12,909 bases of DNA from an uncultured Verrucomicrobiota bacterium (lineage in GTDB: Bacteria > Verrucomicrobiota > Verrucomicrobiae > Opitutales > Opitutaceae). The notes beneath the pieces were generated by a model that was not told the origin of the DNA, made no database searches, and saw only the letters and a program-made list of their open reading frames with translations. Shown piece by piece: positions 1 to 7,563 of the stretch (position 1 is its first letter; every line of letters begins with the position of its first letter). Position numbers and translations under genes: made by a program. The stretch lies in the NCBI GenBank assembly GCA_946482165.1, contig CAMLQS010000124.1:1-12909 (forward strand), given 5' to 3'.

Positions 1-15
1 TTAGGCTCAGCTTGA

Positions 16-35
16 GCGCTAAATAGAATTAGCGC
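16..35. repeat. small inverted repeat at the membrane-protein stop codon
   Basis: The arms GCGCTAA (16-22) and TTAGCGC (29-35) are perfectly complementary and enclose a 6-base loop. The right arm contains the TAA stop of the minus-strand membrane protein. A second short hairpin (GCTCA/TGAGC) lies just to its left. Neither has a T-tract on the minus strand, so a terminator role is only a possibility. Confidence 0.3.
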
Positions 36-664
36 AGGCGTGAGGCCAAGGCATCCCGGGAAGCGGGAACCGTGCTCCGCTGACCGACAGGCAGAACAAA
101 ATGCCGATTCGAACCCAAAATCCCAATCAACGGGACGGCAAAGAGAAGACCTACCTTCACCAATTCCAGCTTGGAAACCGCAAGCAGAAGGCTCAGCGCG
201 CAAACAACAAGCCCGGCGCTGGCCCAGCCGAACGAAAGGCTTCGCATGGCGGCGCAGCTCGCCACACCGAGAATGATCGCAGGCAATACCACCTGCGGAG
301 GCAGAATCGCCAGCAGCACACCAAAAACATAAGATGCCGGGAACGGCACCTGGGCTTCGCGCGTGCGGTAAAAGAGCATTTGCATCGCCAACCCAAGGGC
401 CAAAACAACCCCGTTATATCCAATAACGAAATGGTGGCGGGCCGCGGCGCCGATTAGCCCGATCTCGGCTTCACGCAATAGCCAGACGCCAAACCAAGCT
501 CGCATCAGATTCCACCAAGCCACCGTGCAGAACCAGCTCGCGATCAAGGATCGATCCTCGAGCAACGCATCGACAGGCAACAAACGGACCCGTCCACGGC
601 AAATCCAAGCGGTCGGCCAACAAAGCAGGACAATACCCGCCACGAGATAAAAAACGTTTTCCAT
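29..664 (-). CDS. polytopic membrane protein of unknown function
   Basis: I do not recognise this 211-residue protein. It is strongly hydrophobic, with about six likely membrane segments: roughly residues 4-22, 42-62, 66-99 (possibly a kinked or double segment), 113-137, 146-160 and 165-185. Short basic or polar loops separate them, and the C-terminus is Arg/Ser-rich and soluble. An upstream in-frame TTG at 673 would add three residues. I chose the ATG at 664 because it is the stronger codon and puts the first membrane helix at the very N-terminus. Neither start has a Shine-Dalgarno sequence. The gene is divergent from the acyltransferase, with no same-strand partner visible in the window. 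Its length and alternating helices and loops make it a real gene, but no catalytic motif is visible, so no function is proposed. Confidence 0.7.
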   Translation of the reverse strand: MENVFYLVAGIVLLCWPTAWICRGRVRLLPVDALLEDRSLIASWFCTVAWWNLMRAWFGVWLLREAEIGLIGAAARHHFVIGYNGVVLALGLAMQMLFYRTREAQVPFPASYVFGVLLAILPPQVVLPAIILGVASCAAMRSLSFGWASAGLVVCALSLLLAVSKLELVKVGLLFAVPLIGILGSNRHFVLPVGQRSTVPASRDALASRLR

Positions 665-985
665 TGGAAACAAGCCGAGCGGCTTACGATTACCTTACAG
701 ATAAACCCTCAAGCCGCCATCGGGTATTTTCTCTAGATCGATGGCCGACGCCCCGGTTTCCTCGCGGTCAAGGCATTGCGTTGGGCGCGTTTGGCCTCGA
801 AATGCACTGCATCCAAAATTCGTCTACTTCCGCGCCGGCTTTCGCGCGCGACGACTGGGGCGGCGACGCCCGGCTCCCGTTCTCCGACGCCCGGGCCGGG
901 AACTCCGGCGCTCCCGGCCCCTTGACCTGTTGGCGAGCCGTAACGGGAAAATACGCCGGCCCGCGTTATCATCCGGCTGCGTCAC
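665..985. other. gene-free divergent intergenic region
   Basis: These 321 bases separate the leftward membrane protein from the rightward acyltransferase and should hold both promoters. The part next to the membrane protein (about 665-740) is less GC-rich than the rest. A TTGACC at 922-927 resembles a -35 box, but no good -10 sits at the right distance. The only clear structure is the hairpin at 893-920. Open frames here are overlapping, low-complexity Arg/Pro/Gly-rich translations typical of GC-rich non-coding DNA. Confidence 0.5.
893..920. repeat. GC-rich perfect hairpin upstream of the acyltransferase
   Basis: The arms GGGCCGGGA (893-901) and TCCCGGCCC (912-920) form a perfect 9-bp stem around a 10-base loop. 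It ends 65 bases before the acyltransferase ATG. No T-tract follows on either strand, so it is not a classical intrinsic terminator. It could be an RNA structure in the acyltransferase leader or simply a chance product of high GC. Confidence 0.45.
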
Positions 986-1657
986 ATGAACATCACCGCT
1001 CTGAAAAATTTCGTGAAGTGCTGGCCGCTGCCGCGCTTCGCCGCGTGCGGCCCGAAGGCGCACTTTGCCCGCCCCCGTTACGTCGCCCACCCACGGCGCA
1101 TCCGCATCGGTCGGGAAGCCTACATCGGCAAGGGCACATCGCTCTGCGTCGTGCCGAAGTCGGACGGCTCGCTGGGCGAAATCGAGATCGGCAACCGGGT
1201 ATGGATCACCGGGCACCTTACCGTGTATGCGGAGAAAAAAGTCGTCATCGAGGACAACGTGCTGATCGCGGGGGGCGTGTTCATTTCCGACGCCTCGCGC
1301 GGCCACGCGACGGCGGAGCTCCCCTACCGCGATCAACCCAACGAAGAGGCCTCGCCCGTCGTGATCGGCGAGGGTTCGTGGCTGGGGCAAAATTGCGTGA
1401 TCATGCCAGGAGTCTCCATCGGACGTCGCTGCATCGTCGGCTCCAACTCCGTGGTGACGGCATCGCTCCCGCCCGGATCGATCGCGGTCGGGGCTCCGGC
1501 GCGAATCGTGAAACAATGGGACTGGGAAGCGAAACTCTGGCGCAAGACGATCCGCTCCAGGCTCACCGTTGAGGTCGACAAGGCCCCGGACGAAACACCC
1601 GACTGCCCCGTCGCCGTCGAAAGCATCGTGCCGCTTGCCGTGCGGTTTTCGGGTTGA
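986..1657 (+). CDS. hexapeptide-repeat (left-handed beta-helix) O-acyltransferase
   Basis: This 223-residue protein has the left-handed beta-helix fold of LacA/WbbJ/colanic-acid-type acetyltransferases. These enzymes move an acyl group, usually acetyl from acetyl-CoA, onto a sugar or another hydroxyl or amino acceptor in the cytoplasm. The imperfect [LIV]-G-x4 repeats run from about residue 39 to 180, with turns such as IGREAYIGKG, VIEDNVLIAGG and VIGEGSWLGQN, then the typical closing segment GSIAVGAPARIV near 170-181. Asp102 and His107 in SDASRGH lie where the family has its catalytic His, and this assignment is inferred. An N-terminal helix (MNITALKNFVKCW) precedes the helix coils and a roughly 40-residue tail follows. 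The ATG has no Shine-Dalgarno. The acceptor is unknown: no glycosyltransferase or polysaccharide gene is nearby, although polysaccharide O-acetylation is a reasonable guess. Confidence 0.85.
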   Translation: MNITALKNFVKCWPLPRFAACGPKAHFARPRYVAHPRRIRIGREAYIGKGTSLCVVPKSDGSLGEIEIGNRVWITGHLTVYAEKKVVIEDNVLIAGGVFISDASRGHATAELPYRDQPNEEASPVVIGEGSWLGQNCVIMPGVSIGRRCIVGSNSVVTASLPPGSIAVGAPARIVKQWDWEAKLWRKTIRSRLTVEVDKAPDETPDCPVAVESIVPLAVRFSG

Positions 1658-1779
1658 AAGCCATGGCTTGGTCGGGAACCGCGCCACGCGCGCGCGAAAC
1701 ACAGAAGCGCCCAGACGCCGCCCCGCTCGCCATTCCACTGCGGCTCCTACGAGATAGGCATTCGACAAGCGCGTGATTC

Positions 1780-1800
1780 CGGCTGAGTAACGCTCATCCG
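1780..1800. promoter_or_regulatory. imperfect inverted repeat at the ArsR-methyltransferase start codon
   Basis: CGGCTGAG (1780-1787) and CTCATCCG (1793-1800) match as an inverted repeat at 7 of 8 positions, with a 5-base spacer. The last base is the G of the GTG start. ArsR-family regulators often bind imperfect inverted repeats at their own promoter, so this could be an autoregulatory operator. A small hairpin masking the start codon is the alternative. Both readings are inference. Confidence 0.3.
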
Positions 1801-2735
1801 TGAACACCTCGTGGGACACTCTTAAACTCGTCGCCGACCCTACCCGCCTTCGCATCCTCGCCCTTCTGCTGCGCGAGGAGCTGTCGGTCGCCGAGCTCCA
1901 AGACATTCTCGATATGGCGCAGTCGCGCATCTCGTCTTCGCTCGCATTGCTCCGATCCGCCGAGCTCGTGAGCGACCGGCGCGACGGGAAACGCGCCTAC
2001 TATAGCCTGCGCCGAGGTTTGCCCGCTGCCACCGTCGGACTGCTCCGTTCCGCGACCGAAGCCGTCGCCGCGCAACCGGAACTCGCCGCCGATCGCGCCG
2101 GGCTCGCCCGCGCCCTCGCCAAGCGTCGCGCCACCCAGGAGGAGTATTTCAACCTGATCGCCGGCCGCCTCGGGAAGAATTACTGTCCCGGGCGCTCATG
2201 GGAGGCCATCGGACATCTCGCGCTTCGTCTCGCGCCCGCCATCGATATCGCCGACCTCGGCGCGGGCGAGGGCCTGATTTCGCAACTGCTTGCGCGCCGG
2301 GCGCGTCAGGTTTGGTGCATCGACAGCTCGCCCAAGATGGTCGAGGTCGGCACCGCGCTCGCGGAGAAAAACGGCCTCGCGAATCTCGCCTACAAGCTCG
2401 GTGACATTGAGCAGGTGCCCCTGCCCGACTCCTCCGTCGACCTCTCCATTCTAAGCCAGGCGCTGCACCACGCGCAGCACCCGCAGGCCGCCATCGCGGA
2501 AGCCTTCCGCATTCTCCGTCCCGGCGGGCAAGTCCTCGTGCTCGATCTGAAGGAGCACACGTTCGAAAAGGCCCGCGAACTCTACGCGGATGTCTGGCTC
2601 GGCTTCACCGAGAACGCGCTGCACGGCTTCCTCGAAAGCGCAGGCTTCCAGTCGGCCGAAGTCGTCGGCGTGGCCCGCGAACCCGAGGCGCCGCATTTCG
2701 AGACACTGCTCGCCAGCGGGCGCAAACCGGCCTGA
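1800..2735 (+). CDS. ArsR-type HTH regulator fused to SAM-dependent methyltransferase
   Basis: This 311-residue protein has two domains. Residues 1-75 form an ArsR/SmtB-type winged helix: ADPTRLRILALLL, a recognition helix near 40-52, and the wing SDRRDGKRAYYSL. Residues about 115-270 form a class I methyltransferase, with motif I DLGAGEG at 151-157, an acidic IDSS end of strand 2, LPDSSVDLSILSQALHH, and the family's RILRPGGQVLVLDL. The ELCVCDL cysteine motif of arsenic-sensing ArsR reads ELSVAEL here (27-33), so that metal site is absent and ligand sensing may instead go through the SAM/SAH-binding half. In other bacteria this architecture is often found beside ahcY or metH, where it is thought to report on the methyl cycle. 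No such gene is in this window. The start is GTG, with no Shine-Dalgarno. A TTCGAC/GAGTAA pair at 1761-1790 is only a poor promoter match. The methyl acceptor is unknown. Confidence 0.88.
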   Translation: MNTSWDTLKLVADPTRLRILALLLREELSVAELQDILDMAQSRISSSLALLRSAELVSDRRDGKRAYYSLRRGLPAATVGLLRSATEAVAAQPELAADRAGLARALAKRRATQEEYFNLIAGRLGKNYCPGRSWEAIGHLALRLAPAIDIADLGAGEGLISQLLARRARQVWCIDSSPKMVEVGTALAEKNGLANLAYKLGDIEQVPLPDSSVDLSILSQALHHAQHPQAAIAEAFRILRPGGQVLVLDLKEHTFEKARELYADVWLGFTENALHGFLESAGFQSAEVVGVAREPEAPHFETLLASGRKPA

Positions 2736-2791
2736 CACGCGCCCGGCCATGGGTTTCCGTTGACTCAACCTTTTGCCGATCAATTGGCTGG

Positions 2792-5050
2792 GTGGTGCCC
2801 TCCCGAAATCAACTGATCGTCTTCGGCTGCCTTCTCATACTCGCGATGGCCTACCGGCAGCGCGAGGCGCTCGTCGGATGGTTTTCCCGAGCCACCACCT
2901 CCGCCGTCACCGCCGAATCTGTCGACGCCATGAACCCGAAGAGGGTGGAAACGCGGCTCGCCGAGGCGGAAAAACGCATCCCCGCGATCATTGAACAAAT
3001 CGAAACGGGCAAATATCAGGCCGCGCGCGAACTCTACGACCAGCTCTTCGGCCGATTGGAACGACTGCGCGCCGCCAACTCCGATCCCATGCTTCCGCGA
3101 GGCCGGCCGTTGAGCGCCGAGATCGCCCGGAATCAGCGCCACCTCTCGGAGCAAATCACAGGTATCCTCCTCCGCGAGATCGAGTCCGCGCGCACTTCGC
3201 CGGACAACCTCGTCATTCCCCCTTTGCTTGAACGGTTCCCCCGAATCGGCGACCACGACATCCGCGCCGTCTACGCCGCCGAGGCCCCGGCCCTGGACCG
3301 TGCCCGTCGCCTGCGCGCATCACGCTGGATCAGGGTCGAGGCGATCGGCGAACCGGCGGAGTTTTCCGATACGCTCGAGGCCTTGGTCGCCCGCATCCAC
3401 GCGCCTCCCGGCTACGCCGTCGTGCGCGGTCACGCGGCCGGACCGCTCGAAGAGGCCGCGACTTTCTGCAAACTTGTCGTCGAGGTCCGCCCGCGCATCC
3501 AAAATTACGTGAAGGTCGTAACGCGTTCCGTCGGAGCCGAGGCGCTCTACGACTACTCCACCGCGAAGGGTCTTCTCGCGGAGCTGGTCGTGACGCTCCG
3601 GCTGCATCCCCGCTCCCGCGACTATCCCACCAGTTGGACGGCCCTGTCCGAGAGCGCACTGACCTTGCGACTCGAACTCGAAACCCCGCCGGAGCTGAAC
3701 CTGCCCCGCGACTCGCTTTTCGAGGAGTTTTTCCTCGAGCTCAACCGCGAGCGGGTCGTCGCTTTGCGGAGCGAGCTTCCGTCGCGCTTCGCCGCCTTGC
3801 CCGCGCTGGATTTTTCCCCGGAGACCCACCCGGCCCCGCTCTCCCGCGCGCAGGCGCTGTCGGTCCCGGCGGATTTCTCCGCCGCCTTGCGCGGCGCTCA
3901 GGAAAAGAAAACCGATCCCGCCGGAGCCTGGTTGATCGTGGCCGAGCTCGCGCTCGAAGATCTCGCCCCCGCGCTCCAAAAAAGACTGCCGACGCTCACT
4001 CCATCCGAGCAGTCCGCGATCGCCCGCGCGCTCGCGGCCCACCCGTGGTTCGGGACTTATCAACCGCTTCTTCAACTCGTGGAAAGCGGCTCGCCGGATG
4101 CGTTCCTCGCCGCGATACGCGCCCTCGGCGCCGAACAGGGGGAGCCGGCGATCATGCGCGCCATCCTTGATCGCTTCCGGAAAGAACGTTTCGCGCCCTC
4201 GCTCAAAACACATCTCAACGCCGTGGCCGCGACCCGTTCCGCCGCCGAGGCTCCCGCGCTGCTTGCGCTCTACCCGGAGCTGCCGCAAGGCATGCGCGCC
4301 GCGTTCCTGTCGGGACTCATGACGAGTCGGCGCGAAGCGGCAGGCCGTCTCGCTCTCGAACGCATCGCCACCGCCTCCGCACCGGAGATACTGGAAATCG
4401 CCACGGCTTTGGAGTCGTCGCTCGGCCGCCTCTACAGCGGACTCCCGCTGGAGCTCACCGCGGACGAGCAGCAGTTCTTCTCCGCCGCCGCGGCCAAGCT
4501 CGGAGGCGAAAATCGCGTCACCCTCCTCAAGAACCTGCCGCGCTCGCCGGCTCTCTGGCGCGCCTTGATCGCCTCGCCCCGCGGCGCTTGGACACCGGCG
4601 GAGAATCTCGCGCTCCTGCAACACACGCAGTCGCTCGCCGCGGCCGACGAGAAACTCGCCGCGATCCGCGAGCTCTGCCAGTTCTTCGCATCCGGGGCGC
4701 TTTCCAACCGGGCACTCCAGCTCCAGGCCGACAACGTGCTCGGCAACCTTTCCAATTCGCTTCTCGGCGCGCGTCGCCACCAGCCCGGCCACGCGCCGCT
4801 CCTCGTGTGGCTGCTGGATCAGCCGGAGAAATCGCCGCATGCCGACGTCTTCGGACGAACCGCCAGCCATCTCATCGCCGGAGTCATGATGCCCGAGCTG
4901 CTGGCCGAGCCGCAGGCGCGCGCCCTCCTCGAATCCGCCCGCCGCCATGCCAACGCCCACGTTCGCGGCCGCGCCGCCGAGCTGATCAAGGCGGCCGCGG
5001 AAAAAGATCCCGCCTATCGCGATCTGCTCCAGGCCCTGCCGGGCGCGTAG
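2792..5050 (+). CDS. N-terminally anchored, helix-rich protein of unknown function
   Basis: I do not recognise this 752-residue protein. Residues 7-21 are a short hydrophobic anchor preceded by Arg5 and followed by RQR, with no signal-peptidase site, so an inner-membrane anchor is likely. The side on which the large domain lies cannot be settled from the sequence. Residues about 45-100 are charged and look coiled-coil or helical. The rest, especially 370-750, is a long run of Ala/Leu-rich amphipathic helices with helix-turn-helix periodicity resembling HEAT-like or other alpha-solenoid repeats. There is no enzymatic motif. The start is the first of two adjacent GTG codons. A later ATG (Met19) would cut the anchor in half, so it is disfavoured. 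It follows the methyltransferase by 56 bases, so read-through transcription is possible. Helical-repeat proteins of this kind usually scaffold protein complexes, but that is only inference. Confidence 0.78.
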   Translation: MVPSRNQLIVFGCLLILAMAYRQREALVGWFSRATTSAVTAESVDAMNPKRVETRLAEAEKRIPAIIEQIETGKYQAARELYDQLFGRLERLRAANSDPMLPRGRPLSAEIARNQRHLSEQITGILLREIESARTSPDNLVIPPLLERFPRIGDHDIRAVYAAEAPALDRARRLRASRWIRVEAIGEPAEFSDTLEALVARIHAPPGYAVVRGHAAGPLEEAATFCKLVVEVRPRIQNYVKVVTRSVGAEALYDYSTAKGLLAELVVTLRLHPRSRDYPTSWTALSESALTLRLELETPPELNLPRDSLFEEFFLELNRERVVALRSELPSRFAALPALDFSPETHPAPLSRAQALSVPADFSAALRGAQEKKTDPAGAWLIVAELALEDLAPALQKRLPTLTPSEQSAIARALAAHPWFGTYQPLLQLVESGSPDAFLAAIRALGAEQGEPAIMRAILDRFRKERFAPSLKTHLNAVAATRSAAEAPALLALYPELPQGMRAAFLSGLMTSRREAAGRLALERIATASAPEILEIATALESSLGRLYSGLPLELTADEQQFFSAAAAKLGGENRVTLLKNLPRSPALWRALIASPRGAWTPAENLALLQHTQSLAAADEKLAAIRELCQFFASGALSNRALQLQADNVLGNLSNSLLGARRHQPGHAPLLVWLLDQPEKSPHADVFGRTASHLIAGVMMPELLAEPQARALLESARRHANAHVRGRAAELIKAAAEKDPAYRDLLQALPGA

Positions 5051-5053
5051 CCC

Positions 5054-5077
5054 CGGCTCGACCGCGACGCCGAGCCG
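5054..5077 (+). terminator. weak hairpin after the anchored helical protein
   Basis: CGGCTCG (5054-5060) and CGAGCCG (5071-5077) form a perfect 7-bp stem with a 10-base loop, four bases after the stop codon. No T-tract follows, so it may be a weak or Rho-assisted end rather than an intrinsic terminator. Confidence 0.3.
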
Positions 5078-5180
5078 AGACCGCCGGCGCGCATTCGCGC
5101 CAAACGTGATTTTCTCCGTGCCCACTCGAAGATTCCGTGGTTAATCCTCCGTCTTAACCCAAACACCTACCTCTTTCTTT

Positions 5181-5915
5181 ATGGGACGCCAATGGCTTCA
5201 CGCGAAACGCGCCGTCGTTAACAACCGCAAAGGTCAGCTCGTCGGAAAGATCGTGAAAGAAATCACGGTCGCCGCAAAACTCGGCGGCGGCGATCTCGCC
5301 GCCAACGCCCGCCTTTTCACCGCCGTCGAAAAGGCCAAAAAAGCCTCCGTCACCCGCGACGTGATCGAGCGCGCCATCCACAAGGGCGCCGGCACCGGCG
5401 GCGAAAAGATGGACCTCACCGCCGTCACCTTCGAGGGCTACGCCCCCCACAAGGTCCCCGTCGTCGTCGAGTGCTACACCGACAACGTCCAACGCCTCGC
5501 CCCCGAGATGCGCGTCCTCTTCAAGAAGGGCGTCCTCGGCACCACCGGCTCGAACAAGTTTCTCTTCGAGCACATCGGCATGGTCGAGGCCTACACCGCC
5601 TCCGCCTCGCCCGATCTCGAGGCCGTCGCCATCGAGGCCGGTGCCAACGATTTCGTCGCCCTCACCCACGCCGAGAACGACGACATCCCCGCCGAGGGCG
5701 CCTCGGGCGCGCGGTTCCTCTGCGATCTCACCGCCATCCACGCCGTCTCCACCTGGCTCAAGGCCAACGGCTGGCACGTCATCACCTCCGAGATGGGCTA
5801 CTTCGCCAAGACATATCCGGAACTCAACGACGAGCAGCGCGCCGAGGTCGGCGAGTTCCTCCACGCCCTCGAGGACAACGACGACGTGCAGCGCGTCTGG
5901 GCCGCCTTCCGCTAA
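5181..5915 (+). CDS. yebC: YebC/TACO1-family protein
   Basis: This 244-residue protein is a full-length YebC-family member (usual length 235-250). Recognisable blocks in order are an N-terminal basic region, the helical VKEITVAAKLGGGDLAANAR segment (30-49), VTRDVIERAIHKGAG (66-80), the FEGYAP box followed by VVVECYTDNVQR (90-116), GTTGSNKFLFE, and the hallmark acidic end LEDNDDVQRVW. YebC proteins were long annotated as DNA-binding regulators. Work on bacterial and mitochondrial (TACO1) members now supports a role in translation, helping ribosomes through difficult stretches such as polyproline. The N-terminus MGRQWLHAKR differs from the common MAGHSKW and is closer to the YeeN-type MGRKW start. 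The ATG has no Shine-Dalgarno. A GGTTAA/TTAACC inverted repeat at 5139-5159 lies 21 bases upstream. The gene stands alone, and the ruvC/ruvA genes that often follow yebC are absent. Confidence 0.93.
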   Translation: MGRQWLHAKRAVVNNRKGQLVGKIVKEITVAAKLGGGDLAANARLFTAVEKAKKASVTRDVIERAIHKGAGTGGEKMDLTAVTFEGYAPHKVPVVVECYTDNVQRLAPEMRVLFKKGVLGTTGSNKFLFEHIGMVEAYTASASPDLEAVAIEAGANDFVALTHAENDDIPAEGASGARFLCDLTAIHAVSTWLKANGWHVITSEMGYFAKTYPELNDEQRAEVGEFLHALEDNDDVQRVWAAFR

Positions 5916-5947
5916 GCCGGCGACTCCCCCGCTTCTTTCTCCCGCCC

Positions 5948-5983
5948 GCGCGGCCGGCGTCTCCGCCGGCCGCGCTTTTCATT
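5948..5983 (+). terminator. strong intrinsic terminator of yebC
   Basis: GCGCGGCCGGCG (5948-5959) and CGCCGGCCGCGC (5964-5975) form a perfect 12-bp stem closed by a TCTC tetraloop, followed by TTTTCATTT. It begins 32 bases after the yebC stop. The T-tract overlaps the stop codon (5979-5981) of the convergent SGNH hydrolase, so the stem lies directly after that gene too. On the minus strand the stem is not followed by Ts, so termination of the hydrolase there would be less efficient. Confidence 0.9.
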
Positions 5984-7376
5984 TGGCCTCCTCGCGAAGG
6001 TCCGAGCGATAGGTGCCGGAGCCGTCGAAGGCCCAGGCGCGGCGCGCGGCGCGAAGACGCGGGTCGCCGGTGTTCGATGGATCGTTGGGAGAATTTCGGA
6101 GCAACTGCACCTGCTCGAAACGCGCCTGCGTCAGCTCGTCCGGAAGCCCGCTGTTGGCCACCAGACCCGCCCGGGTGTCTGCGATCGTGATCGTGCGCGG
6201 GGCGCCGATCTGGCGCCACTCGCCGCCGTTGCCCGAGTAATAACCCGTGAATGTGTTGCCCGCGCGGCGCAATCTCACCCACACCGGTTGCTTGAGCGTC
6301 GAAACCGTGGCGACGCCGCCGCTGGCTCCCGCCGCATCGCGCCAACGGAGCGACACGCCGCTGCCCGGTGTCGCGACCACCGAGACGTGGCGGGCTCCGG
6401 CGCCGGTGCCCTCGCGCACCATCACGCCCGCGGCCGAGTCGGAACGCGTCTCCGCAAGCGGGTCCGCGTTGCGCTGGACCGCGACGCGCGCCACGAGCTC
6501 GAAGTCGCCGGAGATGGATTGATGCACGAAGCGGAAGGCGTCGCTGCCGCCGCCGATCGACGAGCCTCCGCCCCAGATGTAGAAGACGCTCGATTCGTCG
6601 ACGGCGTCCGCACCCATGTGGCCCACCGAACCCACGTCGGTGCGCGCCCACGTCCCCGGCAAAGGACGCAGGGATCTGCCCGAAATGATCGCGTCGCGTA
6701 TGCGCGTGGCCATGATGCGGTGTCCCTCGTCGTTCGGATGGATGCCGTCCGGGAAAAGGCTCTGCAACGTGTCGAGAAAGGGCGTGTGCAGATCGATGAC
6801 CTCGAGGCCGCGCTGGCGCGCCGCCTCGAGGATGCGGGGAATCACCTCGTTGGCGATGACCGAGCCGCGAATGTCGCCGGGCAACTCCGCGGCCGGCGGA
6901 GGCAGACACGGGTAGACGTCCGGCCCGGAAGGCAGGGCCCGATAGGTGTCGATGAGCGAAAGATAGTCCGCCACGAATTCGTCGCGATAGACCCAGTTGC
7001 CCGGTTTGGAATCGTTGGTGCCGAGCAGAATCGTGATGATGTCCGGATTCGTCTGGATGGTATTTTGCACCCCTTGGGTGTTGAAATACGAGGGCTGGCC
7101 TTTTTTGAGCAACGTGGCGCCGCTGACGCCATCCCGTTGCACCGTGTAACTCGCGCCGAGCAGACCGGCCAGAAGGGGCGCGTAGGATTTGATGTTTCCG
7201 TCGGAGGAGCCCGCCCCGAAAGTGATGCTGTCGCCGTTGGCGAATATCTTCACCTGCTGCGCCGAGGCAGGGGCGAGAGGCGCGAGAAACGCGAGAAGCG
7301 CGGCGACGCCGCCGAGGGAGCGGCGGACGAAACGGGTGGAAGAAAAAGGCATATGGAGGCGGCGGTGTTTGGTCAT
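5979..7376 (-). CDS. secreted SGNH (GDSL-type) hydrolase with concanavalin-A-like module
   Basis: This 465-residue protein starts with a signal peptide: Arg residues at 15-19, hydrophobic core 21-35, and cleavage likely after ASA (37-39). The SGNH esterase domain follows at about 40-235, with nucleophile Ser50 in NGDSITFG, block III GTND at 119-122, and Asp210/His213 in DGIHPND. Such enzymes hydrolyse ester bonds, commonly acetyl groups on carbohydrates; the substrate here is unknown. Residues about 243-425 resemble the DUF1349-type (concanavalin-A-like) beta-sandwich, with ISGDFELVARV, SAAGVMVREG, PVWVRLRRAGNTFTGYYS and AGLVANS, probably for carbohydrate or surface binding. A 40-residue basic tail ends the protein. 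Met9 (7352) is an equally plausible start and gives a tighter signal peptide. Neither start has a Shine-Dalgarno. It is a shorter paralogue of the gene at 9682-12567, on the same strand. Confidence 0.9.
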   Translation of the reverse strand: MTKHRRLHMPFSSTRFVRRSLGGVAALLAFLAPLAPASAQQVKIFANGDSITFGAGSSDGNIKSYAPLLAGLLGASYTVQRDGVSGATLLKKGQPSYFNTQGVQNTIQTNPDIITILLGTNDSKPGNWVYRDEFVADYLSLIDTYRALPSGPDVYPCLPPPAAELPGDIRGSVIANEVIPRILEAARQRGLEVIDLHTPFLDTLQSLFPDGIHPNDEGHRIMATRIRDAIISGRSLRPLPGTWARTDVGSVGHMGADAVDESSVFYIWGGGSSIGGGSDAFRFVHQSISGDFELVARVAVQRNADPLAETRSDSAAGVMVREGTGAGARHVSVVATPGSGVSLRWRDAAGASGGVATVSTLKQPVWVRLRRAGNTFTGYYSGNGGEWRQIGAPRTITIADTRAGLVANSGLPDELTQARFEQVQLLRNSPNDPSNTGDPRLRAARRAWAFDGSGTYRSDLREEAK

Positions 7377-7563
7377 ACGTCGCGAAGAATTCCAAACAGG
7401 GTAGCGTCCGGCGGCCGCGCGAAAAATGGAGCCGTTTCCGCCCTGGAGCTACGGTGAAGGTCCGATTTTGTCCGCGCCATCTTGCCTGCCGGGCGGGGCG
7501 CTTTCCCTGAAGGGCGACAACGCGACGATGATCGTCGCGCCAACTCCACACCCACCGCATCCC

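Noticed and set aside
922..953. TTGACC with AAAATA as a promoter for the acyltransferase
   Set aside because: The spacing is about 20 bases and the -10 match is poor.
1658..1799. SAM or SAH riboswitch upstream of the HTH-methyltransferase
   Set aside because: I looked for the conserved SAH-riboswitch core and SAM-type helices because of the protein's likely ligand, and saw neither. Only the small inverted repeat at the start codon stands out.
824..1930. 368-codon open frame on the minus strand across the acyltransferase
   Set aside because: It is antisense to a clear family member, its translation is Arg/Gly-rich low complexity with no motif, and long antisense frames are expected at this GC content.
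2760..2788. TTGACT as a -35 box for the anchored helical protein
   Set aside because: No acceptable -10 hexamer lies 15-18 bases downstream (ATTGGC at best), so a promoter call is not supported.
3320..5125. 601-codon open frame antisense to the anchored helical protein
   Set aside because: The plus-strand frame has an N-terminal membrane anchor and regular helix patterns. The antisense translation is Arg/Gly/Glu-rich, with no domain or hydrophobic pattern, and is a mirror of biased codons.
5154..5864. 236-codon frame antisense to yebC
   Set aside because: The plus strand encodes an unmistakable YebC protein. The Gly/Asp/Val-rich antisense reading results from GNC/GNG codon bias.
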